Shown: piece by piece, positions 1 through 10,641 of the stretch
Layout: each line of letters opens with the position of its first letter
Position numbering within the stretch: position 1 is the first letter of the stretch
DNA from: Favolaschia claudopus
Lineage: Eukaryota; Basidiomycota; Agaricomycetes; Agaricales; Mycenaceae
Direction: 5' to 3'
DNA length: 64,000 nt
Assembly: GCA_037176885.1 (NCBI GenBank)
Contig: JAWWNJ010000044.1
Location: 1,302,001-1,366,000, forward strand
The notes under the pieces: model-generated
Told to the model about the DNA's origin: nothing
What the model saw: only the letters and a program-made list of their open reading frames with translations
Database searches by the model: none
Translations under genes and position numbers: made by a program

Positions 1-290
1 CGAAAAAGACTGAATTTGGAGATGATGAGTCGTATTACTATTCGAGTTGAGAGACAAGCGGCGCACGACCGTTGTTGCAAACGGAGCCCAGGTATGCAGC
101 GACCAAGCATGGGCTCTGGCCACGAGAGTTGGCGGCCTTGAGTAACGAACGACGGCATGAGCCTACTCGATTCAAACAAGATCGACTTCAGATTTACCCA
201 GGCGAAGGACGGGCTGCACGTCGCATTGGTGTCCGGTTGGCTGACCGCTGCTTTGATAAGGAGTAGCGTCGACAAGATGGGTAGAATCAT
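1..290 (-). CDS. Secreted/type I membrane protein, paralog A (5' part only, runs off left edge)
   Basis: Minus-strand gene cut by the window edge. It starts at the ATG at 290-288 and encodes a clean signal peptide (MILPILSTLLLIKAAVSQ) followed by a NATCSPSFAW segment. An intron (donor at 197-196, acceptor at 138-137) joins this to an exon at 136-70 reading NSRGQSPCLVAAYLGSVC. The order signal peptide, N-A-T-C, W, intron, N-S-x-x-Q-S-P-C is the same as in the neighbouring gene at 669-1913, including the intron position, so the two are paralogs. The family is a fungal Cys-rich ectodomain followed by a Ser/Thr-rich stalk and one membrane helix; those later parts lie outside the window. Function unknown. 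A likely second intron (donor at 69) ends near base 10. Confidence 0.75.
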   Translation of the reverse strand, partial: MILPILSTLLLIKAAVSQPDTNATCSPSFAWVNLKSILFESSRLMPSFVTQGRQLSWPEPMLGRCIPGLRLQQRSCAACLSTRIVIRLIISKFSLF

Positions 291-668
291 GCTAGCGCTG
301 TCGTGGGCGCCTCGAAAGAGCACGGGTCCAGGGCTGTGGCTTTGGTGCTAACATCGGAAAGTCCGGCCTGTCAGCGTTCAAGGCGTTCTTCATCTGGCAC
401 ATCGGGGAACACAGTGTAGAGCGGCCCGAACCCCGTCTGGCAGAACAAATTGATCGAAGTTGCTCGAGATGCAAACAACGCAAGGTGGTCTATACTTTTC
501 AGGCTTTATTTACATCATGTATGGTGATTAAGTTAGTCCATGCAATCCCGCTAGTCGGTAGAGGATTGTATACAATATCAATGAAGGTGGTCAACATCAC
601 ACAGAACTTGAAGCGACAGAAGATTGGATGGAACCAGATGCTGGTTGCGAATGGAGAGACGAGACGGT
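291..668. other. Intergenic spacer between two tandem paralogs
   Basis: Holds the promoter of the partial gene to its left and the 3' flank of the gene to its right, both on the minus strand. No convincing exon, RNA gene or repeat was seen. Confidence 0.5.
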
Positions 669-1913
669 CTAACGTTTGCGATGAGAACCATGACACGGTA
701 ATAACAGGGAACTAACGATAGATGGCACTGGGGCCGTTGCAGGTTGACTCGGGAGTGTGGCAGGCTGATGTTGGTTCATTACAGGCGAATTCAAGACTGC
801 GCCTCTTTCTTGGGCAATTCTTCGGCGACGATAAATCCAGTAGAATAGAGAGCAGACGAGTACAAGGGCTGCAATTCTGTGTCCCAGCATCAGCCATCCC
901 ACGCTCAAAGAAATGTGATAGTTCGACCATACCCGCCAACGATACCCCCGCCGATAGCATTACTTTGCTTCTGATTTATTGAAGGACCAGTGGTGTCCGA
1001 TTCAGTGGTTGTCTGCGGGGCGACCGACGAAACTGAGGACGAAGCAGGTGTGCTCTTGGAAGAAGTATGGCTTGCTTGAGGGACAGCGGTCGACTCTGTG
1101 ATATCTAGGCATTCATGAGACGAGACACGGGTTCGAGCGTATCCTACATACTCGCTTTCGCACTCGCAAATGCGAGAGTCTCATTGAACATGTCTGAAGT
1201 CTTGCGTGACATTAGCATCTAGTATTCGGATCCTTGAGACGCCGTTCTAAAGCGTTTACCTCTACATCTTGATAGGCCCAGCCGGGAACGTGCAATCCTG
1301 TGGATAGAGGCAGTGGAAAACTAGAGATGTGTCAAGAGAGATCCAGAGGGCAAGAAAATACCATCGAACCTGCCGTCAGAGACTGAAGGGCAGTTGATCT
1401 CCCAGAGGCTCCACCTGAGCAACGTTAGAACATTCGGTTCAAAGAGGTAACTCACATACATTGTTATTGTTCGGTCCTGGCAAAGTCCGCATTCCGCTAG
1501 TAACGTAGATTTAGGCTCGTCCAAGCGACGCTAGCGAAAAAGACTCACCCAATAGAGAATAGACCACTGAATTGCACCAGCAGGGGTTAGCATCCTGCAC
1601 GTTCCCGGGGCCAGCATAGTGAGAGTCAATTGGCAGTGCAACCACCTCGTATGCTACCTTCCTATGAGACGAGATAATAAGAATCAAGAGCCCTTACATC
1701 CAGTGCACACGGCTATTAGAGCAGAAGCGACTTGACAAGGACTCTGCTTCTTCGAATTGAATGCCTGAGCTGCATGTAAGACTGAGTAGTTGTCGATAGT
1801 TCTGAACGAACCCAATTGTGAGCAGCATCGCAAGTGGCGTTGGTAGTCTGCGAGGCAACAAAGAAGTTTTGACCCCAGAGCCCGAAAATGACCAAGAGCG
1901 AACGAGCCAACAT
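669..1913 (-). CDS. Ser/Thr-rich single-pass membrane protein with Cys-rich ectodomain, paralog B
   Basis: Nine exons on the minus strand: 1913-1812, 1764-1698, 1653-1549, 1496-1460, 1414-1362, 1297-1260, 1200-1152, 1095-933 and 876-669. Removing the introns gives one open frame. It begins with a signal peptide (MLARSLLVIFGLWGQNFFVA), then a Cys-rich ectodomain with NSKKQSPCQVASAL, NPCWCNSVVYSLL and ECGLCQDR, a W-x6-C block, VPGWAYQDV and TSDMFNETLA. A Ser/Thr-rich stalk follows, then GGGIVGGIAALVLVCSLFYW as the membrane helix, a RRRR stop-transfer and a short cytoplasmic tail. The topology suggests a cell-surface or wall-sensor-like protein; no catalytic residues are seen and the role is unknown. 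The adjacent partial gene and the gene at 6412-7551 belong to the same family. Confidence 0.8.
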
Positions 1914-2467
1914 TTTGCGCAGAAGGAAACCCCCGTTTTCATGGACGTCAACTTTTTATCTTTGGCGACAAGACGGCTATGTGAACAGTACGAGATTGGC
2001 AACTTCTGCTTAGGCACAGAACTTCAAGCTGACACTGGCAGTTGGCCCTCGTATGCTCGCACGATCCTGCTCGGAGGCGCGCGTCATTGATTCCGAGGCT
2101 TCTGTCGTCGAAGTCAGGTACAAAACACAACGCGCCGGCAAGGTCCCACTCCGGCAGAGTGACGCTGGGCGGCAGCGTGGTGCGCATTATCGTAGTACCA
2201 CCGAATGGCAAGAGCGGCAAGCGATGTTTGCCCCGTCGCTACAGGTCGATTGAATTTTTAAATTGATCGGTGTCGACGTCGGTCGTTGTCCGTGTGAAAC
2301 GGCTGCCTTCAAAGTTAACGGCGACTTGATTTATACGCAGTCCGCTCGACACAACTATCGAACAAGGCCCAATCACCCCCAATCACCGAAAGTCAAAAAA
2401 ATGTCATACACTGTCTTACACTTGTTGTACACTCCGTCCACAAATTGGCTTCAACAATTCGGCAACA
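1914..2467. other. Intergenic spacer
   Basis: Separates the start of the membrane protein gene from the 3' end of the aldo-keto reductase, both on the minus strand. Open frames here look like chance frames; no domain was recognised. The region should contain the promoter of the gene at 669-1913. Confidence 0.5.
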
Positions 2468-3674
2468 TCATCGCTTGAAGAACATCTGAGGTTGCTTGGC
2501 GCCAGCTTCGTCGATCGACTGAATCTCTTCCACTGTGAGGTCAGGAACAAGGGCAGTCTCGAGATACTCCTTGATCCGAGCCTCCTTGGAAGATGTTCTG
2601 CAAAAGAGTCAAGGGAAATTGACAAAAATACAGGCTATTCCATGACGCACGTCACAACGATTGCGCCCTTGTGTAAAAGCCATTTGAACAGCACTTGGGA
2701 GGACGTGACTGGCTTGCCAGAGACTTTCTGGAGTCTTTCGGCAATGGGAAGCAGCACTTGGTCAACAGGACCACCGGCGGCACGAAAGAGAGAAGAGAGT
2801 CCACCATAGCTGGCGGGAACCACCCCGTTTTCCAGGCCATATTTGACAACGGCTTCGACGTCTTTCCAATCGTATCTATCTCGCGGAATTTGTCAGTCGG
2901 ACTTACGCTCAGTTGTGCAAGAAATACAAACGGATGGAGTTCGATTTGGTTGACGGCCGGAACAATTTTAGCTGTCTGCATTATGGTCTTGAGATGGTCG
3001 AGCATAAAGTTCGAAACGCCAATGCTCTTCGCAAGCCCGTCTGCATAAACTCCCTCCATTGCCTGCCATAATTCTATAGGAATCAAGTTAATGAAGATGG
3101 CGCAGGCTCTTGGGAAATTCAACCTTGGATGTTGTCGTCCTTGGGTGGGGTATGGATCAAGAACAAGTCAACGCTGCACCCGAGTTAACAGAAATCGCAT
3201 CGCTTGCAGATCCACATACAAATCCAGGTCTGGAGCTTTGTCACGAATTCAGAAAATCACATGCGATTCGAGACAAACCAAAAAGGCGCAGGGATTCAAC
3301 GAGGGAAGCTTTAACTTCGGTAGGTTTAACGCCAGGCTTCAACTTAGTAACGATGTAGAGTTCCGAGCGGGGTTTCCCTGAGGTTTTGATACCCTCCCCG
3401 AGAAATTCTTCGATTTATGAATACCCGTCTTTACATCGCCCAGAAGTGTTGTTACCTTCGTTTCGATATGCCTGCGCTCCATCGAGGTGAGTGAAGCCGC
3501 TCTGGATAGCAAGCTTGATAGAATCTGCGCAATTCTTGCCGTATAGCGCCGCTGGTATTGGCAAATTGAATGCGATCGATGAAGTGAACAATTGAATCAC
3601 CGACTTCCTGTGCCAAACGCAAGGGCGGGAACGTCGATTCCGTTGTTGAGCTTGATCGTGGGTGTCGACGACAT
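2468..3674 (-). CDS. Aldo-keto reductase (AKR3-like)
   Basis: NAD(P)H-dependent carbonyl reductase of the aldo-keto reductase superfamily, cytosolic. The protein starts MSSTPTIKLNNGIDVPALAF at the ATG 3674-3672. After splicing it shows the family landmarks in order: FGTGTALYGK; HLDGAQAYRNE with the catalytic Asp and Tyr; IVTKLKP with the catalytic Lys; LFLIHTPP with the active-site His; GVSNF; VNQIELHPY; VVTTSSKEARIKEYL near the cofactor site; and a C-terminus ending QPQMFFKR. About six introns, several with atypical GTC or GTT donors, were placed so the family motifs read through. Length is near the usual 310-320 residues. The fungal aldehyde/ketone reductase group (GCY1- or conjugated polyketone reductase-like) fits best; the exact substrate cannot be read from sequence. 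It is divergent from the RNase III-like gene. Confidence 0.88.
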
Positions 3675-4347
3675 GGTGAGCGTAAATCTCCGTGGGAGAT
3701 GATCGATCAATGATTCGCGGACTGACAGTTGGGTACGAGTCTGGGAAAGGTATGAAGTCTAGTTTTTTCGCGAAAACGCATCTTCATCTTTTAACAAACC
3801 CAGGGGTCGATTGATACACATGTTGAGTTGCCCAAACTCACTGGCATCTCAGCACGACGGCTACCTCAGAACAACAATGCACTCTTTGGCCGTTCAATCG
3901 AGCTGTTTGCCTCACGAATGCGCGGTCACCTAGTGCATTGACATCGTTCCCCCTCCTTTCCCCCTTCCCCTCCGTGATTCTGTTGGATTTGTGGAGATGA
4001 GAGTGGGTGTGGAGGTCGGCTTGCGAACGGCCATGACGGGATTAGGTAGAATTGAATTTGTATGTCTCACTATAGCTCATGCATGCATGAACTATTACCT
4101 CCCTTGCGTTCGTCGATACTGTTCCCAAACGATTATGCATTTCCGAATCAACCGTTGCCCTGAGCATTATGCCCTAGCGCTTTGCTAGCGCTCATCGCTG
4201 CTCACTGGGCAGCCTCGCACTCCGCCAGAGCACCACGTGAAAGGCAAACAACCCCAACGTCGAATTTTCCAACCTTGCACTGAACTCCGACTCAGCTGGG
4301 CAATATCCTGAAATTTAACTGGTTCGACGTGAATTCCCGCGAATGGC
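3675..4347. other. Divergent promoter region
   Basis: Lies between two divergent genes (aldo-keto reductase on minus, RNase III-like gene on plus). A strongly pyrimidine-rich run sits at about 3949-3975, a common feature of fungal promoters. No gene or repeat was recognised. Confidence 0.5.
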
Positions 4348-6274
4348 ATGGCTCCCCGTATTCACGACATTCAATCCCTCGTCATTGTCTCCATTCATGG
4401 TGGATCCTACCGCCCCGTCGAACCTCCCACAAAAACGTCAATTTACAGCGTCTCGAGGAGGGAAAGGGAACGTTTGGAGATCTACGGGGACGCCATCCTG
4501 CGGGAAAGGATGATAGCCTACATATTTCACAAATTTCCCTGTGGAAGTGCTGGTTTCATCTCTGTGCGTGTCAAACGGGTGGCCACTGGTACTATACAAG
4601 CTAACATCATGATCTCTTCAGACTATTCAAGCAGCGCTGTTATCCAACCATACGTTCACCAATATCTTACTGAAAGCCCACGGATATTCCAGACCAAATG
4701 GTTATCCAGTCACTAAATCTATCGCCGACGACTTTGAAACTATGGCTGCTCTTTCTCTCCAAGAATGTCCTCGTGCATTTGAATCTTGGTTTCCTGACAC
4801 ATTCGTACCTCTTGTGAATGATGCAGCATCGCTATGGGACCTGTATGTACTCCCTCTTTGGATCCTGGAAGCGAAGTGAGGGAACTTTTTACAGCGCCAA
4901 TGGTGCCAACCACGACGATTATTATTTTGACTTCAACTACGAATTCGAGATGGTTCCGGAAGAAAATTTCGAAGACCGTCGGCAGCAGACCACGAAGAAG
5001 AGCTGGGTAGACTCTTGTATTCAAGCAGCAGCTATGCCACCGAAACGCTCTGGAGCAAGTGATTCAAGTAAATCTTCGAGGTATCTCAAAGACACCGCCA
5101 TCAATGCTCAGGATGAGCGGTATGCTCGTAAGAGAACTTGGGCGGAGGCTATGGAAGCCGCAGGGCACGAGTCGTCTAATTGGGTTAAAGCAATGACTCG
5201 GGCATCCGAGCAGAATATAACACCTAGACCCAAGAGACAGGGACGTGATGTACATGGTATGTTCGGCATCGTAATTTTCTTCATTGGAGTCTGAATCAAT
5301 CCTCTTGTAGAGAAAGAAAATCACCGGCTACTCGATGAACGGCGAAGTCGCTGGGATGTATGTATTTCTCGCCCCCATCCCAGCACAATATGCTGACTCA
5401 AATGAACCTAGTCGCCCGAGCGGGTTCCAAAGCGACCGTCAACACAGGTACCTCGAATTCGAATGAAAGAGCTTTGTCATGAACCTGAGCCGCGCCGTCG
5501 AAGGAGCCGGTGGGACGTACCTCCTCCTGTATGATTCTGTTTCTCTCGCTCAGTATTCCCGTCTTATAAAACCTATTCCAGACCTCCGATCCCTCCCCAC
5601 CGTCTTCTCGCGCTTGTGCCACAGCTCTGCAGAAGTCCACCCAGTTACCTGATTCCCAGATCAGACGTGGTTATCTTGCTTCATCGACCCCCGCCGCATT
5701 CTATCCTGATGAGGCGTCCGTTCGCTCGTCTGGCCATATCGCTATGTATGACATTCCAACCCACTCCTCTGAAGACCCTGCCATCTACCACGACGGTGAC
5801 GAACCGTGGACACGCTCAGGCACTTCCTCACCCATGCAGATATCTCCCACCCACTCGCACACGAAATTCATCTCCCTCTCTCCACCGCGCCGAAACCAAG
5901 TCCACGATGCGCCGGGTTCAGATTATGAACAGGGACCAGATCCGTCATTGATGGACGGTGGGCTTCCTGCCACGAAACGCCGACGTAGCAACAGCCTCAT
6001 ATCGACATCCTCGTCAATGGACATCTCCGTCTGTTCTTCTCCGACGAAATTTATATACGATTATGAAACGTCGACCGCTCCTTCTTCGCAACACGGCGGA
6101 TCAGGCTCTTCGACAATCCGCGGGCATACTCAAGCGCCTCCGCTTTCTCCCATCAAGTCGAGGAGGGCAACGCAATCTCACATAGACGTTGCACGACACT
6201 CTACATTCTTTACAGGACAGACTCTTACCTTTACATACAATCAGCGGAAAAAACCTCGACGACCCATCATCTAG
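4348..6274 (+). CDS. RNase III-like domain protein with long disordered tail
   Basis: The ATG at 4348 opens a reading frame that splices at about 4563-4620 and carries an RNase III fold in its first ~150 residues. The signature helix reads RERLEIYGDAIL (family consensus ERLEFLGDAVL), and the second acidic pair is present in DDFETMAALSL, so all four metal-binding acidic positions appear kept. Further exons (joins near 4848/4903, 5258/5311, 5357/5411, 5440/5483 and 5530/5588) encode a basic linker with two RRSRWD-type repeats, a proline-rich patch and a Ser/Pro-rich, low-complexity C-terminus with ATKRRRSNS, which resembles a nuclear localisation signal. No double-stranded RNA binding domain was seen, so it is not a standard Dicer or Rnt1. 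A role in RNA processing is inference. The stop is at 6272-6274. Confidence 0.7.
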
Positions 6275-6411
6275 CTGCATTCCATATTTACATAATCTTG
6301 CATCCATTTTTTGTACAATATTGTACACACACATAAAAGTACACGTCCATAAAAGAACTGGAATAACGATAAAGCAAATTTTAAATTTAGGAAAACAAAG
6401 ACAGATCGGTC

Positions 6412-7551
6412 CTATGCAGTCGTATGTTCGTGAAAGCGTGATTCCGAATGAATGGAAACAGGCCGAGAGGGAGAGGGCAACCAAGATGCGGGTCGGGATA
6501 CAGGTAGCTCTTCGGTCTAGCGGACAAATACGTTTGTAAGTCGCTTTGCAGTTGTGTGGGCACGAATATGACTTACCGAACTTTGAGGAGAGTCGTGATA
6601 CACCGGATGATAAGGACCGGGCATAGGCGTGGGATTCGCAGAACGAAGAGCAGCTTTGTAGGCTGCAGAGGGTGCTACGTGACTACGGCGGCGGCGCCGT
6701 CCAGCGTACCAGATCCCAAGGGCCGCTAAAGCGAGGACTAGGACTGCTCCTATGACGCCCCCGACGATGGCTCCCACGTTGGTACTGCTTTTCGACGATG
6801 AAAATGAGGCGGGAGAAGGATCCGCGGATGATTGAGTGGGGACTGCGTCAGTTTCAGATGTCGACTGCGATATTGCCGGCGTCGAAGATACAGAAGCGGA
6901 GGTCGGAGTTGAAGAGGTAGAGGTAGAATTTGCGCCAGTTGTACTGCTAGTGCTCGTCCCATTGTTTCCATTGATAAAATCCAATGCGGCTTGCAGGTTG
7001 AAGACATCAGGCTGGAAGTGGAAGCAGTTTAGTGATTGAAATGGGACACCAGAGTCGAATGCGCACAATCGGGGTTGCTTGAGCCATCGGGGACACCCAG
7101 GATGGCATCGCAGGAGCTAGAACAAGATGAAGGGGTAGCGAACGACAAGGCAAAACAGAAGCATACTTGGAGTGGGCGCATCACTTGGAATGCTGATGAT
7201 TTCGTTAGAATAGTCCTTTGAGTGAGAATTATACTCACGGGGACGGATTGGATTCACAATGGTGTTGAGACTGATACTGTAACCAGCTGTGCAACATTGA
7301 GAAGGAGCATGATTCGCAAGTGTCGCTTGATAACAGCACCTGAGATCCCCTTGACCTGTACAAGTTTGACAAGCGGCCGCCAAAATAAAATATTCATTGG
7401 AGCAACATGTCTGTGGACGGTTGTCATGGCCCTCTATTACAGTAGGAGCTCAAGTTGCATGGTATAAATGGGAGAAGGATGTACCTGCGGGGCAGACGGA
7501 CTGGAAGCTGTTGCATGGACTCCCAAACTTTTGTTCAGCATGAGCAGTCAT
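6412..7551 (-). CDS. Ser/Thr-rich single-pass membrane protein, paralog C (5' end unresolved)
   Basis: Third member of the family seen at the left edge. From the 3' end, the last exon (donor just after SPQSS, acceptor near 6522) ends SESRFHEHTTA with the stop at 6414-6412. Upstream lie a Ser/Thr-rich stalk, a glycine-rich membrane helix (NVGAIVGGVIGAVLVLALAA) and RRRRR. Spliced ectodomain exons read GSPCNSFQSVCPA, TCCSNEYFILAAACQTC, SWLQYQSQHHC, IPSDAPTP, MPSWVSP and DVFNLQAALDF, matching the Cys, Trp and DxFN landmarks of the family. The exon containing the start codon and signal peptide was not found with confidence; the ATG at 7551-7549 is the most upstream in-frame one, and the true start probably lies between there and about 7750. 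Convergent with the RNase III-like gene. Confidence 0.68.
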
Positions 7552-8230
7552 ATCAAGATAGAAAAGCAGATGAACCAACCCCGGGTGTCGTGGTCTCAGA
7601 GCATTGGGGGTTTGGATCAGCTCGTACTAACTGCGACCGGCGTAGTGTGGCGCGCTGCATGACGGTGAACAAGAGAAAGAGGTGGCGGCCAAGGTAAATA
7701 CTCGTATGGGATCATTGCGTCGTCTCCGGACCATATTTGGAAACGCTCCAGCAGGGCAGTGTCAGAGAACGACCGGCGTCTTAGCGCAGAACGGGGCAGC
7801 CCGTTGGATGGATAGCAGACAACTGACAAGAACGAATACACAGACGTAGAGAAGATGAGGGAGACGTGAGATGGGCAAAGACAAGTAAGAGTTGGCAGCG
7901 CCACAGCCCAATGGCGGCAATCTCCCAGCCATCATAGGTCATGTTTGAAGGGTGATGGTTATGGCCGAGGCAGTGAGATAGCTAAGATTGAACTGCGGAG
8001 AAGGGTGCACACTGGCCAGCACGACGTCTGAGCGCGTCTCAGAGGTGGATCGGTAAAGTTTTGAGCAAGTGCCTGTCCGATCGCGACGGTTATAATTGAT
8101 TTGTGGCTGTGTGACTGTATCTGCATATTTGGATCAAAGGCCATCAGCATCCGCAACTGGCCAGCCGGCCAAGCAACTCTCCCATCACGTGTAAAATTCT
8201 CTCGTCCACCTCTTCCGCCTCAAGACCGCC
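7552..8230. other. Spacer upstream of ribosomal protein gene
   Basis: Contains the unresolved first exon and promoter of the minus-strand membrane protein and, on the right, the promoter of the uL30 gene. No other coding or RNA feature was supported. Confidence 0.45.
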
Positions 8231-9446
8231 ATGCCCTCCACCACGTATGTCGTTGATCAACCTATCCTACATCGGCCACTAACCATTTCATCTGCAGGGT
8301 CCCGACCGCTTCGGTTCGTTTGCGCTGCGAAATCCCTTGGATCCCGAACGCTGAGGTCAAACTTTTATTTCCAGGCTATCGAAGTCCCGGAGACCCTCCT
8401 CAAGAAACGCAAGCAAAACGAAAAGGCCCGTGAGGACCGCCTTGCGGCTGCCGTTGCCGCCCGTAAGGTGAGCACAGTAGCCAAAATTATCGTCTCTCCA
8501 AGCTATTCTTCTATGATGTATACGTTTATTCGACGAACGGCTAGTGGAACCTTCAACTCCACCTTGATGCCTTCAATTAACCATCTTTCGGGACTGAGAT
8601 TTCATTCCTTTTCACAACTTTTTTTCTTCTTCAAATTTTTCTCTAACTTGTTTCCAGGCATCCAAGGCCAAACGAAAGGTTATCTTCAAGCGCGCTGAGT
8701 CGTATGTCAAGGAGTATCTGTCCAAGGAGAAGGAGGAGATTCGTCTGAAGCGGGCTGCACGGACTGCCGGCGACTTCTACGTCCCCGCCCAGCCCAAGGT
8801 GTACTTTGTCGTCCGTATCCGTGGGTGCGTGTGGACCCGTTTTTTTCACTGCCAGTGTATCTAAGCATCGGCGTTACAGTATCAATGAAATCGCCCCCAA
8901 GCCTCGCAAAATTTTGCAGCTCCTCCGTCTGCTGCAAATCAACAACGGTGTTTTCGTGAAGGTCACCCGCGCAACACAGCAGATGCTGCGTCTCGTCGAG
9001 CCCTACATCACATACGGGTCAGTACCTCCGAGTTCCATTCCAAGTCTTTCCGTCCCAACACTTTCGCCTACAGCGAACCTAATATCAAATCTATTCGGGA
9101 GTTGATCTACAAGCGCGGGTACGGCAAGGTCAACAAGCAGCGCATCCCCCTCTCCAACAACGCTGTCATCGAGGAGTCTCTCGGTAAATTCAACATTCTC
9201 TGCGCTGAGGATCTCGTCCACGAGATCGCCACTGCTGGCCCCAACTTCAAGCAGGTGCGTGCCTTGCCATTGTTTTTTCTCCCGGCGATTGACCTGCGTT
9301 CCTAGGCATCCAACTTCCTGTGGCCCTTCAAGCTCTCCAACCCCACTGGTGGGTGGAGGACGCGCAAGTTCAAGCACTACGTCCAGGGTGGTGACTTCGG
9401 TGACCGGGAGACCAACATCAACAAACTCATCCGCCAGATGAACTAG
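8231..9446 (+). CDS. RPL7: 60S ribosomal protein L7 (uL30)
   Basis: Cytosolic large-subunit ribosomal protein uL30. Seven exons were resolved: 8231-8244, 8298-8313, 8375-8467, 8658-8824, 8880-9017, 9074-9254 and 9306-9446. They join to [20 protein letters not shown], then [72 protein letters not shown] and a C-terminus ending INKLIRQMN. About 245 residues, the normal length, with no frameshift. Two of the first three exons are tiny (14 and 16 nt), typical of fungal ribosomal protein genes. The third intron, 190 nt long against about 55 for the others, hosts a C/D snoRNA. Strong constitutive expression is expected from the family. Confidence 0.97.
8505..8605 (+). ncRNA. Intronic C/D box snoRNA (snR39/snR59/snR39B type, 25S rRNA 2'-O-methylation guide)
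   Basis: Lies in the 190-nt third intron of the uL30 gene. A C box-like ATGATGT is at 8513-8519 (consensus RTGATGA, last base off), a C'-like TTGATGC at 8564-8570, and a D box CTGA at 8594-8597. Just upstream of the D box, CCATCTTTCGGG (8581-8592) is the exact reverse complement of the conserved 25S/28S rRNA stretch CCCGAAAGATGG. In budding yeast, RPL7A and RPL7B introns host snR39 and snR59, which target this same rRNA site, so host gene and target agree. By the +5 rule the base paired to C8589 is the G of CCCG, which matches the snR39B position rather than the A two bases on. The terminal stem is weak, so exact ends are approximate. Confidence 0.8.
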
Positions 9447-9706
9447 GTTTCGGTGGTTGCGCGTCGTTGGTCGTGGGTGGTGCAGTGTATGCGGCAGCAA
9501 AAACATGTCCTGCTTCACTTTCTCATTCATCTCTTGTTGTCGGATATGCTATATGAAATTAAGCCGCATGAAAATTCGATGATTCCATATCCCTCGTGCA
9601 GCATCCATGGCTTTATCGACTTCGTTGGCAGTATCTCCGATGGAGAGAACGAGTTTGGCACAAAATAATACTTACAACCATATCATTACAGCGCAGATAC
9701 ATAGAA

Positions 9707-10340
9707 TCAACCAAGCAACTTTGCGTCGACGGCCTCCTTCGTCAAACCATCTGGCCCTTCCCGCATTTCGATTACCTTGCTCACATCGGCCTGTACGCGA
9801 TCATTAAACAAACCAATCAAAGTGGGCAATCATTACTGCGCACCGTTGCTTGGAAGTCGAGAAGGGCGCTGGCATGAAGAGTCAGCATGCCTATTTCGCT
9901 TGATGTTGGTGCCCAATTTATCAGAACGAGCGGGAAGGACTTTCGGCCGTCCTTGTGATCCAGTTGGTAGCTAAGCATCACATAGCGCGGGCTGTTCTCC
10001 GGAAGTTCTATTAGGGCAAGATGGTGGACGATCGTAGCAACAAGGATGGAGCTTCAGGCACCTTCGGCGAGCTCCTCGATGCTGATATTGTCGAACTGCT
10101 CGACCTCTTCCATGATGAGCTTTGCCTTGTTAATCTTGATTACAAGTGCCGCACTGCCCTCATTTCTGCGCGCGAAACGAAACTTGCGGAGAGTATCTTT
10201 GATTTCCTGTCGATTGTTGTATTTGAGAGTGAGTCCTAAGACGGCAGAAGATGTGTAGTACTTGTGGGATATCAACGGTGTGCGACTAGAGACGACGACC
10301 AGTGAGCTTGGATCAAAGCTGGCTGCGCGACACAGACCAT
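9707..10340 (-). CDS. Glia maturation factor homolog (Aim7-like ADF-H protein)
   Basis: Small actin-regulatory protein of the ADF-homology class; GMF/Aim7 binds Arp2/3 and promotes debranching of actin filaments. Spliced protein: MSHTVDIPQ, then EIKDTLRKFRFARRNEGSAA, IEELAEELPENSPRYVMLSY, DGRKSFPLVLINWAP, DFQATADVSKVIE and a C-terminus ending VDAKLLG. This matches GMF along its length (about 140 residues). The start codon is a 3-nt coding piece: ATG 10340-10338 is followed at once by an intron (10337-10286). Other introns end near 10223, 9998 and 9787. Convergent with uL30; no frameshift. Confidence 0.92.
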
Positions 10341-10641
10341 GATGGCGAGAGCAAGAATCGATCGTGACTGAATGTCACCGAGTCACTGGAACCGAAATTC
10401 AATTAGACGCCATTAGTCGTTCTTCTCGCGTTCTTCTCTTTGTTACTTTCTCTACTTGCTCTCTACCAGTTCCACTCCACGAGTGAAACGGCCAACTATC
10501 CCGCAGAGCTACAGGACCTTATATCTTCCCAAAAGCCAGCCATGACATGATGCACATATGTCATCAGAATCTCCGGCACACATTTGTGAGATAATCAGGC
10601 TTGTAACCGCAGCTCCCTGAGCTCTCTTATCCTCGTTCCTC
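10341..10641. other. Divergent promoter region
   Basis: Separates GMF (minus) from the MFS transporter (plus). Pyrimidine-rich stretch at about 10424-10470. No gene seen. Confidence 0.45.

Noticed and set aside
1948..2266. Open frames of 66-90 codons on both strands
   Set aside because: They overlap each other, lack domain features and have no supporting splice structure; judged to be chance frames in a spacer.
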